Shown here: positions 29,303 through 38,826 of the stretch, piece after piece | How positions within the stretch are numbered: position 1 is the stretch's first letter | Layout: every line of letters starts with the position of its first letter | Origin: Saprospiraceae bacterium | Lineage (GTDB): Bacteria > Bacteroidota > Bacteroidia > Chitinophagales > Saprospiraceae | Assembly (NCBI GenBank): GCA_020628095.1 | Contig: JAHDFP010000006.1 | Location: 103,025-167,024, forward strand | DNA length: 64,000 nucleotides | Reading direction: 5' to 3' | The notes under the pieces: generated by a model | What the model was told of the DNA's origin: nothing | The model's database searches: none | The model's input: the letters and a program-made list of their open reading frames with translations, nothing else | Made by a program: the position numbers and the translations under genes

Positions 29303-29410
29303 TTACTTACCAAACTTCTTCTTATCCAGATCCCCACCAAATAAATCCCAAAGAATGAAGATGACAAAAAGGGCGACTATAATACCGACGACGATTTCTT
29401 GGATGGACAT
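29303..29410 (-). CDS. 35-aa single-span membrane peptide
   Basis: Minus-strand ATG at 29410 to TAA at 29303 encodes a 35-aa peptide: a short N-terminus (MSIQE), a clean hydrophobic helix (IVVGIIVALFVIFILW) and an acidic then basic tail (DLFGGDLDKKKFGK). It begins 13 nt after the DUF5916 stop on the same strand, so it is probably the second gene of that transcript. The arrangement of charges suggests a cytoplasmic C-terminus. No family is recognised; its tidy composition argues for a real small protein. Confidence 0.62.
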   Translation of the reverse strand: MSIQEIVVGIIVALFVIFILWDLFGGDLDKKKFGK

Positions 29411-29423
29411 GTGATGTAAAATA

Positions 29424-31688
29424 TTAAAGATTAAGCCAATAGCTGAGCTTGGCGACGATGCCTCTGTTTCTGCTGCTCAAGTTATCAATTCCTGTATTAT
29501 AATTATCAGAATAGACAATAAAGAAGTCTGAGGCAGGTGCAAAACGCCACTGAAAGCGCGTATTGATACTTAGATTATCTATTTGATTATTGTACTGTAT
29601 GAAAGTGGTCAAAAAATGTTTTTTGGAAAAGGTAATATCAAAGCGGGGTCCTATAAGCCACAAGTTAGCCGTCTCAAATGGTCCGCCGAGTTCGATATGG
29701 TTATAGACGACATTGAGTGATACCGTACCATAAGGCTGTATACGATAGGCCGTCTCAAAAGAACCTCCATAGAGCGTACCACCAAAAAATCGCGCATATC
29801 TTGGATTGATATTTATGCGAAAAGGATTCCTTCTATTAGTACCGAAACTGCCCGTGAAAGTAAAGTTTTTATACTTTTCGCCAGCGCTAAGAAAGACTTC
29901 GTCACTTTGTATTCTTGTAGGATCGAAATCATTGAGCAAAGTAATATTAGAATAGTCTGCTCGAAAACTCAGACGATTATTATTGACAAAGTCAAAAGCA
30001 AATCTCAGAATGGCATTATTTTCTTCCAGACCAAAATCTTGAATCACGGCACTATCATCATCACCTAACTTATAAATCCATCGTGTGTCCAAATCAATGG
30101 AGAACTGACCTAAAGTACTGTTGGTCGGAAACCATCGCAATGTGACACGTGGACTCACCTCAAAAATATCTCTTCTCGGTACAAAACCTACTTCCGCATC
30201 AAAACCATCACCTATCATCCTTGATGTCAATTCGAATCTATAACGACGTCTGTTATATTCTATTCGAGATAAGATGCTTTGCTTATTAGACTGCGCATTA
30301 GGTGTGACAGCGCGTAAGTATGAGAACTTTCCCGTCCAGTAGTTTTTTACCGATCCTAATCTATATTCTACGCCTACAACGCGGTCATATCTGTCCACTG
30401 TTTCTCCAAATCCTTCAGTGTCAAGAGCTTGCTTATTGACTGTGATAAAGGCTAGATTAGATCGCTGTCCGATCTGTTGCTCTACGGCGGCGACGGTATA
30501 ATTAAAAGTCGGAAGATCGTTTTCTATCTGAGGTGCGGCGACCATATTAAGCAGACCTATTCTGAGTCTTTCGTTGAGCTTGCCACTTAGTCTTGCACCT
30601 CCATATATTGTATTCTGTATATTATTACCCGTAACCGTATCCTGAGAGACACCTATCCTACGAGAGAAGAAAGGATTGACCCGTTGCGTTCCAAATCTGC
30701 CAAACAAGTCCGCGTTTTCTAAAAAGAATTGCCTTCTTTCAGGAAAGAAAATCTCGAATCTATCCAGATTAGTCACCTGTCTATCTACTTCTACCTGAGA
30801 GAAATCGGGATTGGCTGTAAGGTCCAGATTGAGGCTAGAGCTGACGCTTATTTTGGCATCTCCACCTATATTGAAATTAGATTTACTCTTTTCTTCATTG
30901 AGGTCTTCGAAGTCTCTTGTCAGTCCTCCCGTAATGTAGGGAATGATAGATATGTTTTTTCCGGGTTTTTCCAGTGCCTGTTCGAAGTTGAGATCCGCCA
31001 TATACGTCATATCCATGAGTATATTTTGGCGTGGAATATTTATCCAAGTCGATATCTCATTACACTGACGATCATTGCGGTAGGTATTAAATCTCCACTG
31101 CGTTGTGCCTTCTTTATACCTGATAGTCTTAAAGGGGATGGCTAGTTCGCATATCCAGTAATTATCATATCTCTTGGCGTTGCCATCCCATTTGTTATCC
31201 CACGATGGATCAAAGCTATCACGCGTCCTCCCTGCATTGGCGATAAGGGCTTCTCGCCTTGCACCATAAGGATTCATACCGAACATATAGGAGTTAGTCT
31301 TATCCGAATAGGTATCTAAGAGAAAGGTGATGTTATCATTAGTCATGAACCCATAATCCCTTCTCAGGTTTTCTACGCCGAAATTATCTCCTGTAGAAAA
31401 ACATTTGGCGGCGATGTAGATGTTTTCGTCATCATAGGCGATCATAACTTGTGACTCACCACAGGCACTTATAGAATCCACAGGTTGGTATTGACTGAAA
31501 TTAGATAAGACTTGAGCATTTTGCCAGAAGTCTTCATCTAGTACACCATCTAATTGGACAGCAGTTTTTACTTTTTTGATATTTATTTGGATAGGCTCGT
31601 GACCATCAGTTACCATATTAAGGTCTTGGCCTAGACTTATCGTGATGGTTACGACGCAGAATAAGAATGTATAGATTGTCTTTCTCAA
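29424..31688 (-). CDS. DUF5916 outer-membrane protein with CBM9-like N-terminal domain
   Basis: A 754-aa exported protein: signal peptide (TFLFCVVTITISLGQ), a carbohydrate-binding-module-9-like domain (about residues 35-230: AVQLDGVLDEDFWQNA, VMIAYDDENIYIAAKCF), then the DUF5916 region with alternating aromatic strands and FFPERRQFFLENADLFG, typical of an outer-membrane beta-barrel ending in an aromatic residue pattern (VAKLSYWLNL). Common in Bacteroidota; the ligand is unknown, although the CBM9-like part suggests a glycan or other polymer. Confidence 0.85.
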   Translation of the reverse strand: MRKTIYTFLFCVVTITISLGQDLNMVTDGHEPIQINIKKVKTAVQLDGVLDEDFWQNAQVLSNFSQYQPVDSISACGESQVMIAYDDENIYIAAKCFSTGDNFGVENLRRDYGFMTNDNITFLLDTYSDKTNSYMFGMNPYGARREALIANAGRTRDSFDPSWDNKWDGNAKRYDNYWICELAIPFKTIRYKEGTTQWRFNTYRNDRQCNEISTWINIPRQNILMDMTYMADLNFEQALEKPGKNISIIPYITGGLTRDFEDLNEEKSKSNFNIGGDAKISVSSSLNLDLTANPDFSQVEVDRQVTNLDRFEIFFPERRQFFLENADLFGRFGTQRVNPFFSRRIGVSQDTVTGNNIQNTIYGGARLSGKLNERLRIGLLNMVAAPQIENDLPTFNYTVAAVEQQIGQRSNLAFITVNKQALDTEGFGETVDRYDRVVGVEYRLGSVKNYWTGKFSYLRAVTPNAQSNKQSILSRIEYNRRRYRFELTSRMIGDGFDAEVGFVPRRDIFEVSPRVTLRWFPTNSTLGQFSIDLDTRWIYKLGDDDSAVIQDFGLEENNAILRFAFDFVNNNRLSFRADYSNITLLNDFDPTRIQSDEVFLSAGEKYKNFTFTGSFGTNRRNPFRININPRYARFFGGTLYGGSFETAYRIQPYGTVSLNVVYNHIELGGPFETANLWLIGPRFDITFSKKHFLTTFIQYNNQIDNLSINTRFQWRFAPASDFFIVYSDNYNTGIDNLSSRNRGIVAKLSYWLNL

Positions 31689-31749
31689 TTATCCGATTTG
31701 CGCCACAAATGTAGTCTATCGGTTTTATTTTCTCATATTGGAAACAAAA

Positions 31750-31773
31750 AAGGGCGATAATATTATCGCCCTT
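31750..31773. terminator. Perfect 24-bp palindrome terminator
   Basis: AAGGGCGATAAT and its exact complement ATTATCGCCCTT meet without a spacer. On the minus strand, downstream of the lipoprotein gene ending at 31786, the stem is followed by a T-run, so it ends that transcript. It also separates this gene from the DUF5916 gene's upstream region. Confidence 0.8.
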
Positions 31774-31785
31774 ATATTATTCTGG

Positions 31786-32757
31786 TTAGTTACATGAGCC
31801 TATTTCACCATCCATATAGTCTTCTATAGGATAGAAAAATCCAGTATTGAAATCGCCGCAATCAGCAGTATGAAACCATACGTCAACACCAACATTGTAG
31901 CCATCGGTATTTCTATCAATACACACCTCAAAAGAACCTTGGCTCGGATCTAATACTTTAGCCTTTCCATTTTTAAATCTTAAAGTAATATAGTAATCGG
32001 TGCAATCCTCAGGAACCAGCTTTGCAACGAATTGCCAACAATCTATTTCTTGTCCATCCTGGCAGACCTCATAGCTAAGGTCTGAGCAGCAATTACCTTC
32101 GCAGACAAGCTCCTCCGAGTAGCATAGATCACCATTAGCGTTCCTGATTTCTATCAGAGCAGTCTCACCATTATCGACGATAATCGTCCAGCAACATTTG
32201 AAAGGGGCACCTTGGTCCACACCGTTTACCGATAAGGTATAACCACAACTCATGCTTTTTGCATCTATGGCTATCCCATCTACACATATCTTATACATAC
32301 AATCATAATCCGATGTATAACCTTGATTTTCTACAGTGACATCTATATTACAGTCTATAACAGGATCACATGACAATATCTCAGAACATACAAGCTGACT
32401 GATTTCGTTAGCAACGCTATTGAATACTAGTTGGATTTTGAGTTCTCCATCACATACTTTGACTATCCATTCATATTTTCCTCTAGTGGTTGAGGTATTA
32501 GGGTAGGATTGGTTATTTCCTTGTAATGAGTATGTACCTTTTTTGGGTTTCCTCGGAGTAAAACAAACTTTATATACACAGCAACCATTTTCGTCTTGGC
32601 CCAAAGAAGTAATTTCAAAAGGGCAGTCTCGATCAATACCCGGACTATCTACAGAAGAATATTCCTGTGATACTACATCGTATCCTGAGAATTCATTATC
32701 ATCCGTAGAGCAAGAGAATATTATAAGACAACAAAGTGAAAGCAAAAACTTATTCAT
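31786..32757 (-). CDS. Cys-rich lipoprotein of unknown function
   Basis: A 323-aa predicted lipoprotein: MNKFLLSLCCLIIFSC with a lipobox at FSC, followed by an Asp/Ser linker (STDDNEFSGYD). The mature part has many Cys, often as pairs (NGCCVYKVCF, KCCW, NCCS), spaced through three or four beta-rich modules that each hold a VCDGE/ICVDG-like strand. I know no family for it; extracellular or periplasmic disulfide-stabilised binding modules are a guess. Its 3' end is followed by a perfect palindromic terminator; the next gene upstream diverges. Confidence 0.6.
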   Translation of the reverse strand: MNKFLLSLCCLIIFSCSTDDNEFSGYDVVSQEYSSVDSPGIDRDCPFEITSLGQDENGCCVYKVCFTPRKPKKGTYSLQGNNQSYPNTSTTRGKYEWIVKVCDGELKIQLVFNSVANEISQLVCSEILSCDPVIDCNIDVTVENQGYTSDYDCMYKICVDGIAIDAKSMSCGYTLSVNGVDQGAPFKCCWTIIVDNGETALIEIRNANGDLCYSEELVCEGNCCSDLSYEVCQDGQEIDCWQFVAKLVPEDCTDYYITLRFKNGKAKVLDPSQGSFEVCIDRNTDGYNVGVDVWFHTADCGDFNTGFFYPIEDYMDGEIGSCN

Positions 32758-32910
32758 GATATTTTACATTTATTATTAAGAGTTAAGCATTATGTAATAA
32801 GGATGGATTTTCTTTTTTTGGTCAGAAACCATATCTTTTATTACAGATTTTTTAATTTTCTTTTTTTGATTTTAACCCTATAACCACTTTCTTATTAAAG
32901 TGTGACATAT

Positions 32911-34887
32911 ATGAGATTACAGTCTTTTATATTTTTTTTCTTCTCTTTGTTTTTGGGGTCGATAGACACGATTAGCCAAAATCTGTCACCACAGATTGCT
33001 AATTATCAAATGGACATTGAGCTAGATGTGAATAATAAAAAACTGTATGGAAAGACCGTCCTCACTTGGAAGAATATCTCAGATGCTCCTGTAGATGACC
33101 TCTATTTTCACCTTTACTATAATGCCTTTAAGAATTCTAGATCTACTTTTTTTAGAGAGAGGGGAGTTCCTGCTTTTCTTACTCAGGATATAGATAACAA
33201 CTGTGGATGGGGCTGGAGTTACATAAAAAATATAACCGATGACAAAGGCAACGATCTGTCTAGCGGGATGACTTATGTCAGCCCAGATGATGGCAATCCA
33301 GATGATGAGACTGTTCTACATATTCCATTATCGGAGGCTGTTCCTTCAGGTGAAAGTAGAACCTACACCTATGAGTGGGAGGCTAAGATTCCGCAGACCA
33401 TGCCTCGTACCGGCTATAATATGGATTACTACTTTTTTGCACAGTGGTTTCCTAAAGTAGGCGTCTATGAGATAGAGGGAATGCGTTTTGCAGAAGAGAA
33501 TGGCTGGAATTGTCATCAGTATCACTCCAGTGGAGAGTATTATTCGGATTTTGGCAACTATGATGTGAGACTGACCGTTCCGTCAGATTATATAGTCGCT
33601 GCTTCAGGCCAGCTTGTTGGTCAGAAAAAAAAGGGTGAATTAAAGACCTGGAATTTTGTGGTTGATGATGTTATAGACTTTACCTGGACAACTTCTCCTG
33701 AGTATGTTGTGCAAGAGTCGACATATAAAAACACAGATATACGCTTATACACCTATCCTGAGAAAACAGATTTTGCGGAGAGATATTTTGATGCTATTGG
33801 ATATTGTATGGCTTATCTGGATGAGCATCTAGGTTCTTATCCGTATCCCACACTTTCTATTATTGACCCGCCAATACATGGGATGTTCACTGGGGGTATG
33901 GAATATCCTACCTTGATAACCTCATTGAGTTTTCGTTCTTTTCCTGATGGATTTAAGACGGCAGAGACATTGGTCATACATGAGTATATCCACCAATACT
34001 TTATGCAAATGGTGGCCACCCATGAGGTAGAGGAAGCCTGGATGGATGAAGGTATCACCACTTATTATGAAAACAGAATATTGGACGAATATCTGGGAAA
34101 GGATAAGTCTTTTGTAGATTTTATAGGTGTAGATATAGGAAGCAAGTCTTTCAATAGGGGAGAGTTTTTTAATTCTCGAAACAGGCAGATTGCACCTAAC
34201 TCGATCAAGAGCTGGGAATATAAGCATGGAGGTTATGGGGATATCGCTTATAACAAGGCGGCCCTCTGGTTACAGACTCTGGAGGGTATGATCGGTCAGG
34301 AATCTTTGGACCTGATAATGAAACGATATTTTGAAAGATGGAAATTTAAACATCCGTGTCGCAATGATTTCCTGGATGTCGTGGAAGAAGTAGTATCGGA
34401 ATATCATGCAGATCAATTTCCAGATGGTATGTCTTGGTATTTTGATCAGGTGTTATTTGGTACGGGTCTTTGTGATTACGCCATAGGTAGTATATCTAAT
34501 ACCGAGAATAAAGGAGAGAGAGGTTTTTTTAGTAGTAGAAACGAGTGCGAAATAAATGAATCATCCAATGGAAAGTTTAGTTCTAAGATTATTGTACTTC
34601 GTAACGGAGATATACATGTCCCTATAGATATAGTAGTAACGATGGAAGATGGTAGTAAAAAAATGTACAATTGGTCTGGGGAAGAACGTAGTTACGCCAT
34701 AGAGATAAGTAGTGACCATAGAGTCATGTCGGCAGAAGTCGATCCTGAGAAAAAAGTGTATTTGGATTATAATTTTATCAATAACTCACTTGTACTCCAG
34801 CAGCGTAAAGAATCCATAGGACGAATAGTAGGAAAGTGGTTAACTAATTTTTCGCATATCGTGGAAAGTATAACTATGATTATATAG
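32911..34887 (+). CDS. M1-family (gluzincin) metallopeptidase, exported
   Basis: A 658-aa protein with a signal peptide (FIFFFFSLFLGSIDTISQ), an N-terminal aminopeptidase-like beta domain (IELDVNNKKLYGKTVLTW) and the zinc site His357-Glu358-x-x-His361 with distal Glu380 in WMDEGITTYY, the HExxH-18-E spacing of M1 peptidases. The exopeptidase GxMEN motif appears as GGMEYP (residues near 330). ATG 32911 is preferred to GTG 32902, as it starts closer to the signal peptide. The downstream membrane-protein gene begins on the very next base after the stop. Confidence 0.88.
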   Translation: MRLQSFIFFFFSLFLGSIDTISQNLSPQIANYQMDIELDVNNKKLYGKTVLTWKNISDAPVDDLYFHLYYNAFKNSRSTFFRERGVPAFLTQDIDNNCGWGWSYIKNITDDKGNDLSSGMTYVSPDDGNPDDETVLHIPLSEAVPSGESRTYTYEWEAKIPQTMPRTGYNMDYYFFAQWFPKVGVYEIEGMRFAEENGWNCHQYHSSGEYYSDFGNYDVRLTVPSDYIVAASGQLVGQKKKGELKTWNFVVDDVIDFTWTTSPEYVVQESTYKNTDIRLYTYPEKTDFAERYFDAIGYCMAYLDEHLGSYPYPTLSIIDPPIHGMFTGGMEYPTLITSLSFRSFPDGFKTAETLVIHEYIHQYFMQMVATHEVEEAWMDEGITTYYENRILDEYLGKDKSFVDFIGVDIGSKSFNRGEFFNSRNRQIAPNSIKSWEYKHGGYGDIAYNKAALWLQTLEGMIGQESLDLIMKRYFERWKFKHPCRNDFLDVVEEVVSEYHADQFPDGMSWYFDQVLFGTGLCDYAIGSISNTENKGERGFFSSRNECEINESSNGKFSSKIIVLRNGDIHVPIDIVVTMEDGSKKMYNWSGEERSYAIEISSDHRVMSAEVDPEKKVYLDYNFINNSLVLQQRKESIGRIVGKWLTNFSHIVESITMII

Positions 34888-35730
34888 GTGCGCGATCTTA
34901 TAGAAGCATATAGGCAGGCCTGGCACAGCGCACTTTATAATTGGCGCACGATAATGTATATCTATATTATAGGTGTGGCGATACTCTATCTAGGATTCGG
35001 CCCTATATCTAATTTTATAGATCAGACCTTAGGAAGAAGTCTGCAGCTCGGAGATTTTACATCTCGATTTGATTACGATACGATAATAGATCTGATCAAT
35101 CATTACAAGCCTGGAGTCAATGTATCTATTAATGCCATTTTATCTACAATTATTCCGTATTGGTTATGGAGTATATTTAGTACTGGGGGGATTCTGAAAG
35201 TCTCAGAAAATAGAAATGTGAGATCTAGTACATTGAAATTTTGGAGTGGAGGTGCGGAATTCTTTTTTAGATTCTTGAGACTAAAAATTTACATTTTCTT
35301 TCTTCTAATGTTTTTACTCGGTCTTTGTTATTTCTACTTCAGCAAAGATGGATTGAGTCCACTGAAATTAGAGACAGAGGGTATGTTGATATCAAGATTC
35401 AAATTTATTATTTGTCTGATGACTGTGGTTGGTTTTTTTATTTCCATATTTAAAAGTGTGGCGCAGGTTCTTATTTTCCGACATGCGCATGACCCATTTA
35501 TATTTGCTGCTAATAAGGAAGCGATTAGGAAATTTTTTACGACAAGATTTATTTTCTTGAGTATTCTTAATTTGTTATTTCTTCTACTCGGTATGGCCTT
35601 ATATTTATTGCTGAAAAGAGTACTTGGAGATATGCTCGTCGCTCTTATTATAGTAGGTCAACTATTTTTGATCTATAGAATCGTATATAGATACGTTAGG
35701 TTATCTTCATTCAACTATGCCGTTGAATAA
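34888..35730 (+). CDS. Multi-span membrane protein, unknown
   Basis: A 280-aa protein with six likely membrane segments (for example IMYIYIIGVAILYLGFG, IYIFFLLMFLLGLCYFYF, FIICLMTVVGFFISIF, FLSILNLLFLLLGMALYLLL). No family is recognised. It begins with GTG at 34888, directly after the TAG of the M1 peptidase gene with no gap, so the two are almost certainly translationally coupled and may act together at the envelope. Confidence 0.65.
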   Translation: MRDLIEAYRQAWHSALYNWRTIMYIYIIGVAILYLGFGPISNFIDQTLGRSLQLGDFTSRFDYDTIIDLINHYKPGVNVSINAILSTIIPYWLWSIFSTGGILKVSENRNVRSSTLKFWSGGAEFFFRFLRLKIYIFFLLMFLLGLCYFYFSKDGLSPLKLETEGMLISRFKFIICLMTVVGFFISIFKSVAQVLIFRHAHDPFIFAANKEAIRKFFTTRFIFLSILNLLFLLLGMALYLLLKRVLGDMLVALIIVGQLFLIYRIVYRYVRLSSFNYAVE

Positions 35731-35761
35731 TTTTTCAAAAGCGCCTTCTTCTATTGGAAGA

Positions 35762-36634
35762 CTATAGTTTCTCTGGCTTATCGTATTTGATATGTGGTCT
35801 GTATGGTTTAAAAGGAACTTTGAGTAACTCTACTATACTTTCTGTTTCTTCTTTTTCCATGTGCGTATCTAGTCCGTATACTAATTTGTCATTGTCTACT
35901 TTGGTATAAGTAGAAAAGATACGATCCCAAAAAGAAAATATATTACCATAGTTAGTGTCAGAATATGGTTGGCGGTAATGATGGTGTACGTGATGCATGT
36001 TAGGCGTACAGAAGACCGTCACCATTATCTTATCCAACCATGCAGGCAGTCCTATGTTAGAATGATTAAATTGACTAAGGACAACTGAAATAGATTGGTA
36101 TAACATGATTAACCATATTGGTGCCCCTGTAATTGCTGTTGCCAGGATGGTGAAACCAAACCTTATCACGCTTTCTCCTGGGTGATGACGATTGGCAGTC
36201 GTGACATCTATATTCTGATCAGTATGATGGACGGCATGGAATTGCCACATCCATTGTACATGATGTTCTACCCAGTGGGCTGTATACGCACCTATAAGGT
36301 CCAGCAGTAAAAGCCCTAGGATCAAGAACAACCACAATGGCAAATCAAAAAACTGTATAACTCCTATCTCCTTAGCCACAACCCAGTCAGAAGTTTTCAA
36401 TAATAAAAAAGCCAGCACAAAATTGACTGCTATGGTTGTGAGCGTGAAAAAGATATTAATCAAGGCATGCTTTCCTCTTTTGTAGTCCAGAGAAAATAGT
36501 GGTGCTGCGGATTCTACAAGAGAAAATACAACAAGACCTACAACGATAATGAGCGTCCTATGCAGCGAGGGTATGGTATTAAAATATTCTATCATGGCTT
36601 CTAGCATAATCCCAAAATAAGAAGGATTTTTCAC
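35762..36634 (-). CDS. Sterol desaturase / fatty acid hydroxylase family protein
   Basis: A 290-aa membrane protein with about four spans and the His boxes of the di-iron fatty-acid hydroxylase superfamily: HWVEHH, FHAVHH with NRHHPGE, and HHVHHHYRQPYSDTNYG. Members introduce hydroxyl groups or double bonds into lipids, sterols or carotenoids; the actual substrate here cannot be told from sequence. In-frame ATGs at 36607 and 36595 would also start before the first membrane span. Confidence 0.88.
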   Translation of the reverse strand: MKNPSYFGIMLEAMIEYFNTIPSLHRTLIIVVGLVVFSLVESAAPLFSLDYKRGKHALINIFFTLTTIAVNFVLAFLLLKTSDWVVAKEIGVIQFFDLPLWLFLILGLLLLDLIGAYTAHWVEHHVQWMWQFHAVHHTDQNIDVTTANRHHPGESVIRFGFTILATAITGAPIWLIMLYQSISVVLSQFNHSNIGLPAWLDKIMVTVFCTPNMHHVHHHYRQPYSDTNYGNIFSFWDRIFSTYTKVDNDKLVYGLDTHMEKEETESIVELLKVPFKPYRPHIKYDKPEKL

Positions 36635-36660
36635 TTTATCGAGAAGAAGATTCTCTTAGA

Positions 36661-37077
36661 CTATGCGCTTGGCGGAGTGGAGTTTTCGCAATAATCTTTT
36701 AGTCCTTTCAGATACAAGGCCCAGCAATAACTAGACCGTCTAAAATGATCTGATAACTCACGCCATCCCAGATGCTCGAACCTTAGCCTTATCATCGTGT
36801 CGTCAATTGAGATTAATTCAAAGTTTAGTCTGGTGCCTAGCCAATCATCTGTGGATGCGGTCATTTCATACACTATTGATTTGTCAGTCTGTATCTGTAT
36901 TACCTTAGCGTACCAATCATATTCGGGATCAAAATAAAATCTGTAGGTACCTCCTAACACTGGATTAGATTCGGATTTCTTAGTCCACCATGACTCCAGT
37001 CCTGATGCGGAACTTATGGCTTCGAATATTGTGGAAGCTGATGCCTTGATGTCGGTATCATGGTAGATACTATGCAT
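36661..37077 (-). CDS. SRPBCC/AHSA1-type START-fold protein
   Basis: A 138-aa protein with the SRPBCC pattern: TDIKASASTIFEAISSASGLESWW at the start, a beta sheet (YRFYFDPEYDWYAKVIQI, VYEMT) and the C-terminal helix (YCWALYLKGLKDYCE). These proteins make a hydrophobic cavity for ligands or, as AHSA1-like, touch chaperones. The function here is not determined. It lies 26 nt upstream of the hydroxylase gene on the same strand, so the two may be co-transcribed. Confidence 0.8.
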   Translation of the reverse strand: MHSIYHDTDIKASASTIFEAISSASGLESWWTKKSESNPVLGGTYRFYFDPEYDWYAKVIQIQTDKSIVYEMTASTDDWLGTRLNFELISIDDTMIRLRFEHLGWRELSDHFRRSSYCWALYLKGLKDYCENSTPPSA

Positions 37078-37174
37078 AGCTTACTGTATAAATTATGTGT
37101 AGAGCGAATTAAACATTTTCTTAATATAACACTTATTGGTGTTTATCTTTTCCAATAATAGCTAATATTGTGAC

Positions 37175-38800
37175 ATGTTAGAATTACTAAGGGAAAATTC
37201 TATTCTACTGCTTTTTTTGGTTACCGCTATAGGCTACTTCATAGGTAATATCAGTATAAAGGGATTTTCTTTAGGCGTGGCAGCGGTGCTCTTTACGGGT
37301 TTGGTATTTGGGGCTTATGACGAACAGTTTACCATCCCCACCTCTATTACTAATCTAGGACTTATTCTATTTGTCTATTCCATAGCCTTAAGTTCAGGCC
37401 CAGCATTTTTCAACTCATATAGGAAGAATGGTGTGCGAGATTTTTTATTCATTGTCTGTATGCTGATTTTTACGGGGCTTATAGCCGTAGGCTTATTTTT
37501 TCTCTTAGACTTTTCGGCAGGAGCGATTACAGGGGCTTATGCTGGTAGTACGACTAATACACCCGCTCTTGCAGGTGTCGTAGATTACATTAATAACTGT
37601 TTTGGTACTGGTGGCAAAGAACTCATAGATGATGCCGTCATGGGATATACTTTCTCTTACCCTATGGGCGTGATGGGTGGAATCTTATCTATCATTGTTA
37701 TGGAAAAATTGCTCAAGGTAGACTACGAAAGCGAAAGGAAAGCCCTAAGGAAAACATACCCTATAGACAGATTCCTCAGTAGTGCCACCATCAAAATTAC
37801 GAACCCTAAGGTTATTAATAGACAGCTTCGTGATCTCTTAGAATCTTATAATTGGAATATTGCATTTGGGAGGTTATATCAGGATGGTAAAGTTTCTTTA
37901 GTTAATTATGATACGCAATTCTATCTTGGTGATACGGTCATGATAGTAGGGCCCAAAGATGAAATCGAAAATACCATCAAAGATTTGGGCATTGTGCATG
38001 AAACACGATTGGATTATGACCGCAGCGAGTTTGATGTCAGACGAATATTTGTGTCTAACCCTGATGTCGTAGGGACTAAGTTAGGAGCACTTAACTTACA
38101 AAAGAAATACAATGCCGTCATTACGCGGATACGTCGTGGAGATGTAGATATGCTTGCTACCGATGAGACCAAACTAGAGTTAGGAGATAGATTAAGATTT
38201 GTTGCAAGACGAGAAGACCTACTCAAGTTGTCACAATATTTTGGGGATTCTTATAAGGACTCTAGTCATATCAATCTGTTCACATTTGGGTTAGGTATAG
38301 CTATCGGTTTAGCAATAGGCGCTATAGAATTTAATTTTGGCCCTAACTTTAGTTTTACGCTAGGTTTTGCAGGCGGTCCGCTAATCGTTGGGTTGGTATT
38401 AGGAGCTATGAGGAGAACCAGAAACATTATATGGACGATGCCTTACAGTGCTAATGTGACGATGCAGCAGATAGGGCTTATTTTGTTCTTGGCTGGTATT
38501 GGTGTCAGCTCAGGGCACTCGATAATTCAAAGTTTTGATACACAGGCAATTTGGATATTTTTTGCTAGTGTCATATTGAGTATGGTGACGGCAATGACTA
38601 TATTTTACATTGGATATAAATATATCAAGATGCCATTCAGCCTATTGATGGGTATCGTATCTAATCAGGCAGCCATTTTGGATTTTGCTAAATCAAGGTC
38701 AGGTAATAGAGTTCCTGATTTTGGATTTACTATGGTCTTTCCTATAGCCCTCATACTAAAGATTATTATAGCTCAGGTCCTATTTGTTGTGCTGGTATAA
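37175..38800 (+). CDS. AspT/YidE/YbjL-family antiporter-like transporter
   Basis: A 541-aa membrane protein with two hydrophobic halves (residues 10-190 and 365-541), each carrying the AspT/YidE/YbjL duplication motif (for example GAYAGSTTNTPALAG, and LMGIVSNQAAILDFA in the second half), separated by two RCK_C/TrkA-C-like domains (about 205-360; GDTVMIVGPKDEIE, GDRLRFVARREDLLKL). Known members exchange aspartate for alanine or transport succinate-type anions; the substrate here is not assigned. Confidence 0.86.
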   Translation: MLELLRENSILLLFLVTAIGYFIGNISIKGFSLGVAAVLFTGLVFGAYDEQFTIPTSITNLGLILFVYSIALSSGPAFFNSYRKNGVRDFLFIVCMLIFTGLIAVGLFFLLDFSAGAITGAYAGSTTNTPALAGVVDYINNCFGTGGKELIDDAVMGYTFSYPMGVMGGILSIIVMEKLLKVDYESERKALRKTYPIDRFLSSATIKITNPKVINRQLRDLLESYNWNIAFGRLYQDGKVSLVNYDTQFYLGDTVMIVGPKDEIENTIKDLGIVHETRLDYDRSEFDVRRIFVSNPDVVGTKLGALNLQKKYNAVITRIRRGDVDMLATDETKLELGDRLRFVARREDLLKLSQYFGDSYKDSSHINLFTFGLGIAIGLAIGAIEFNFGPNFSFTLGFAGGPLIVGLVLGAMRRTRNIIWTMPYSANVTMQQIGLILFLAGIGVSSGHSIIQSFDTQAIWIFFASVILSMVTAMTIFYIGYKYIKMPFSLLMGIVSNQAAILDFAKSRSGNRVPDFGFTMVFPIALILKIIIAQVLFVVLV

Positions 38801-38826
38801 ACGATCCTAGAAAAGAATCTTTTTTT

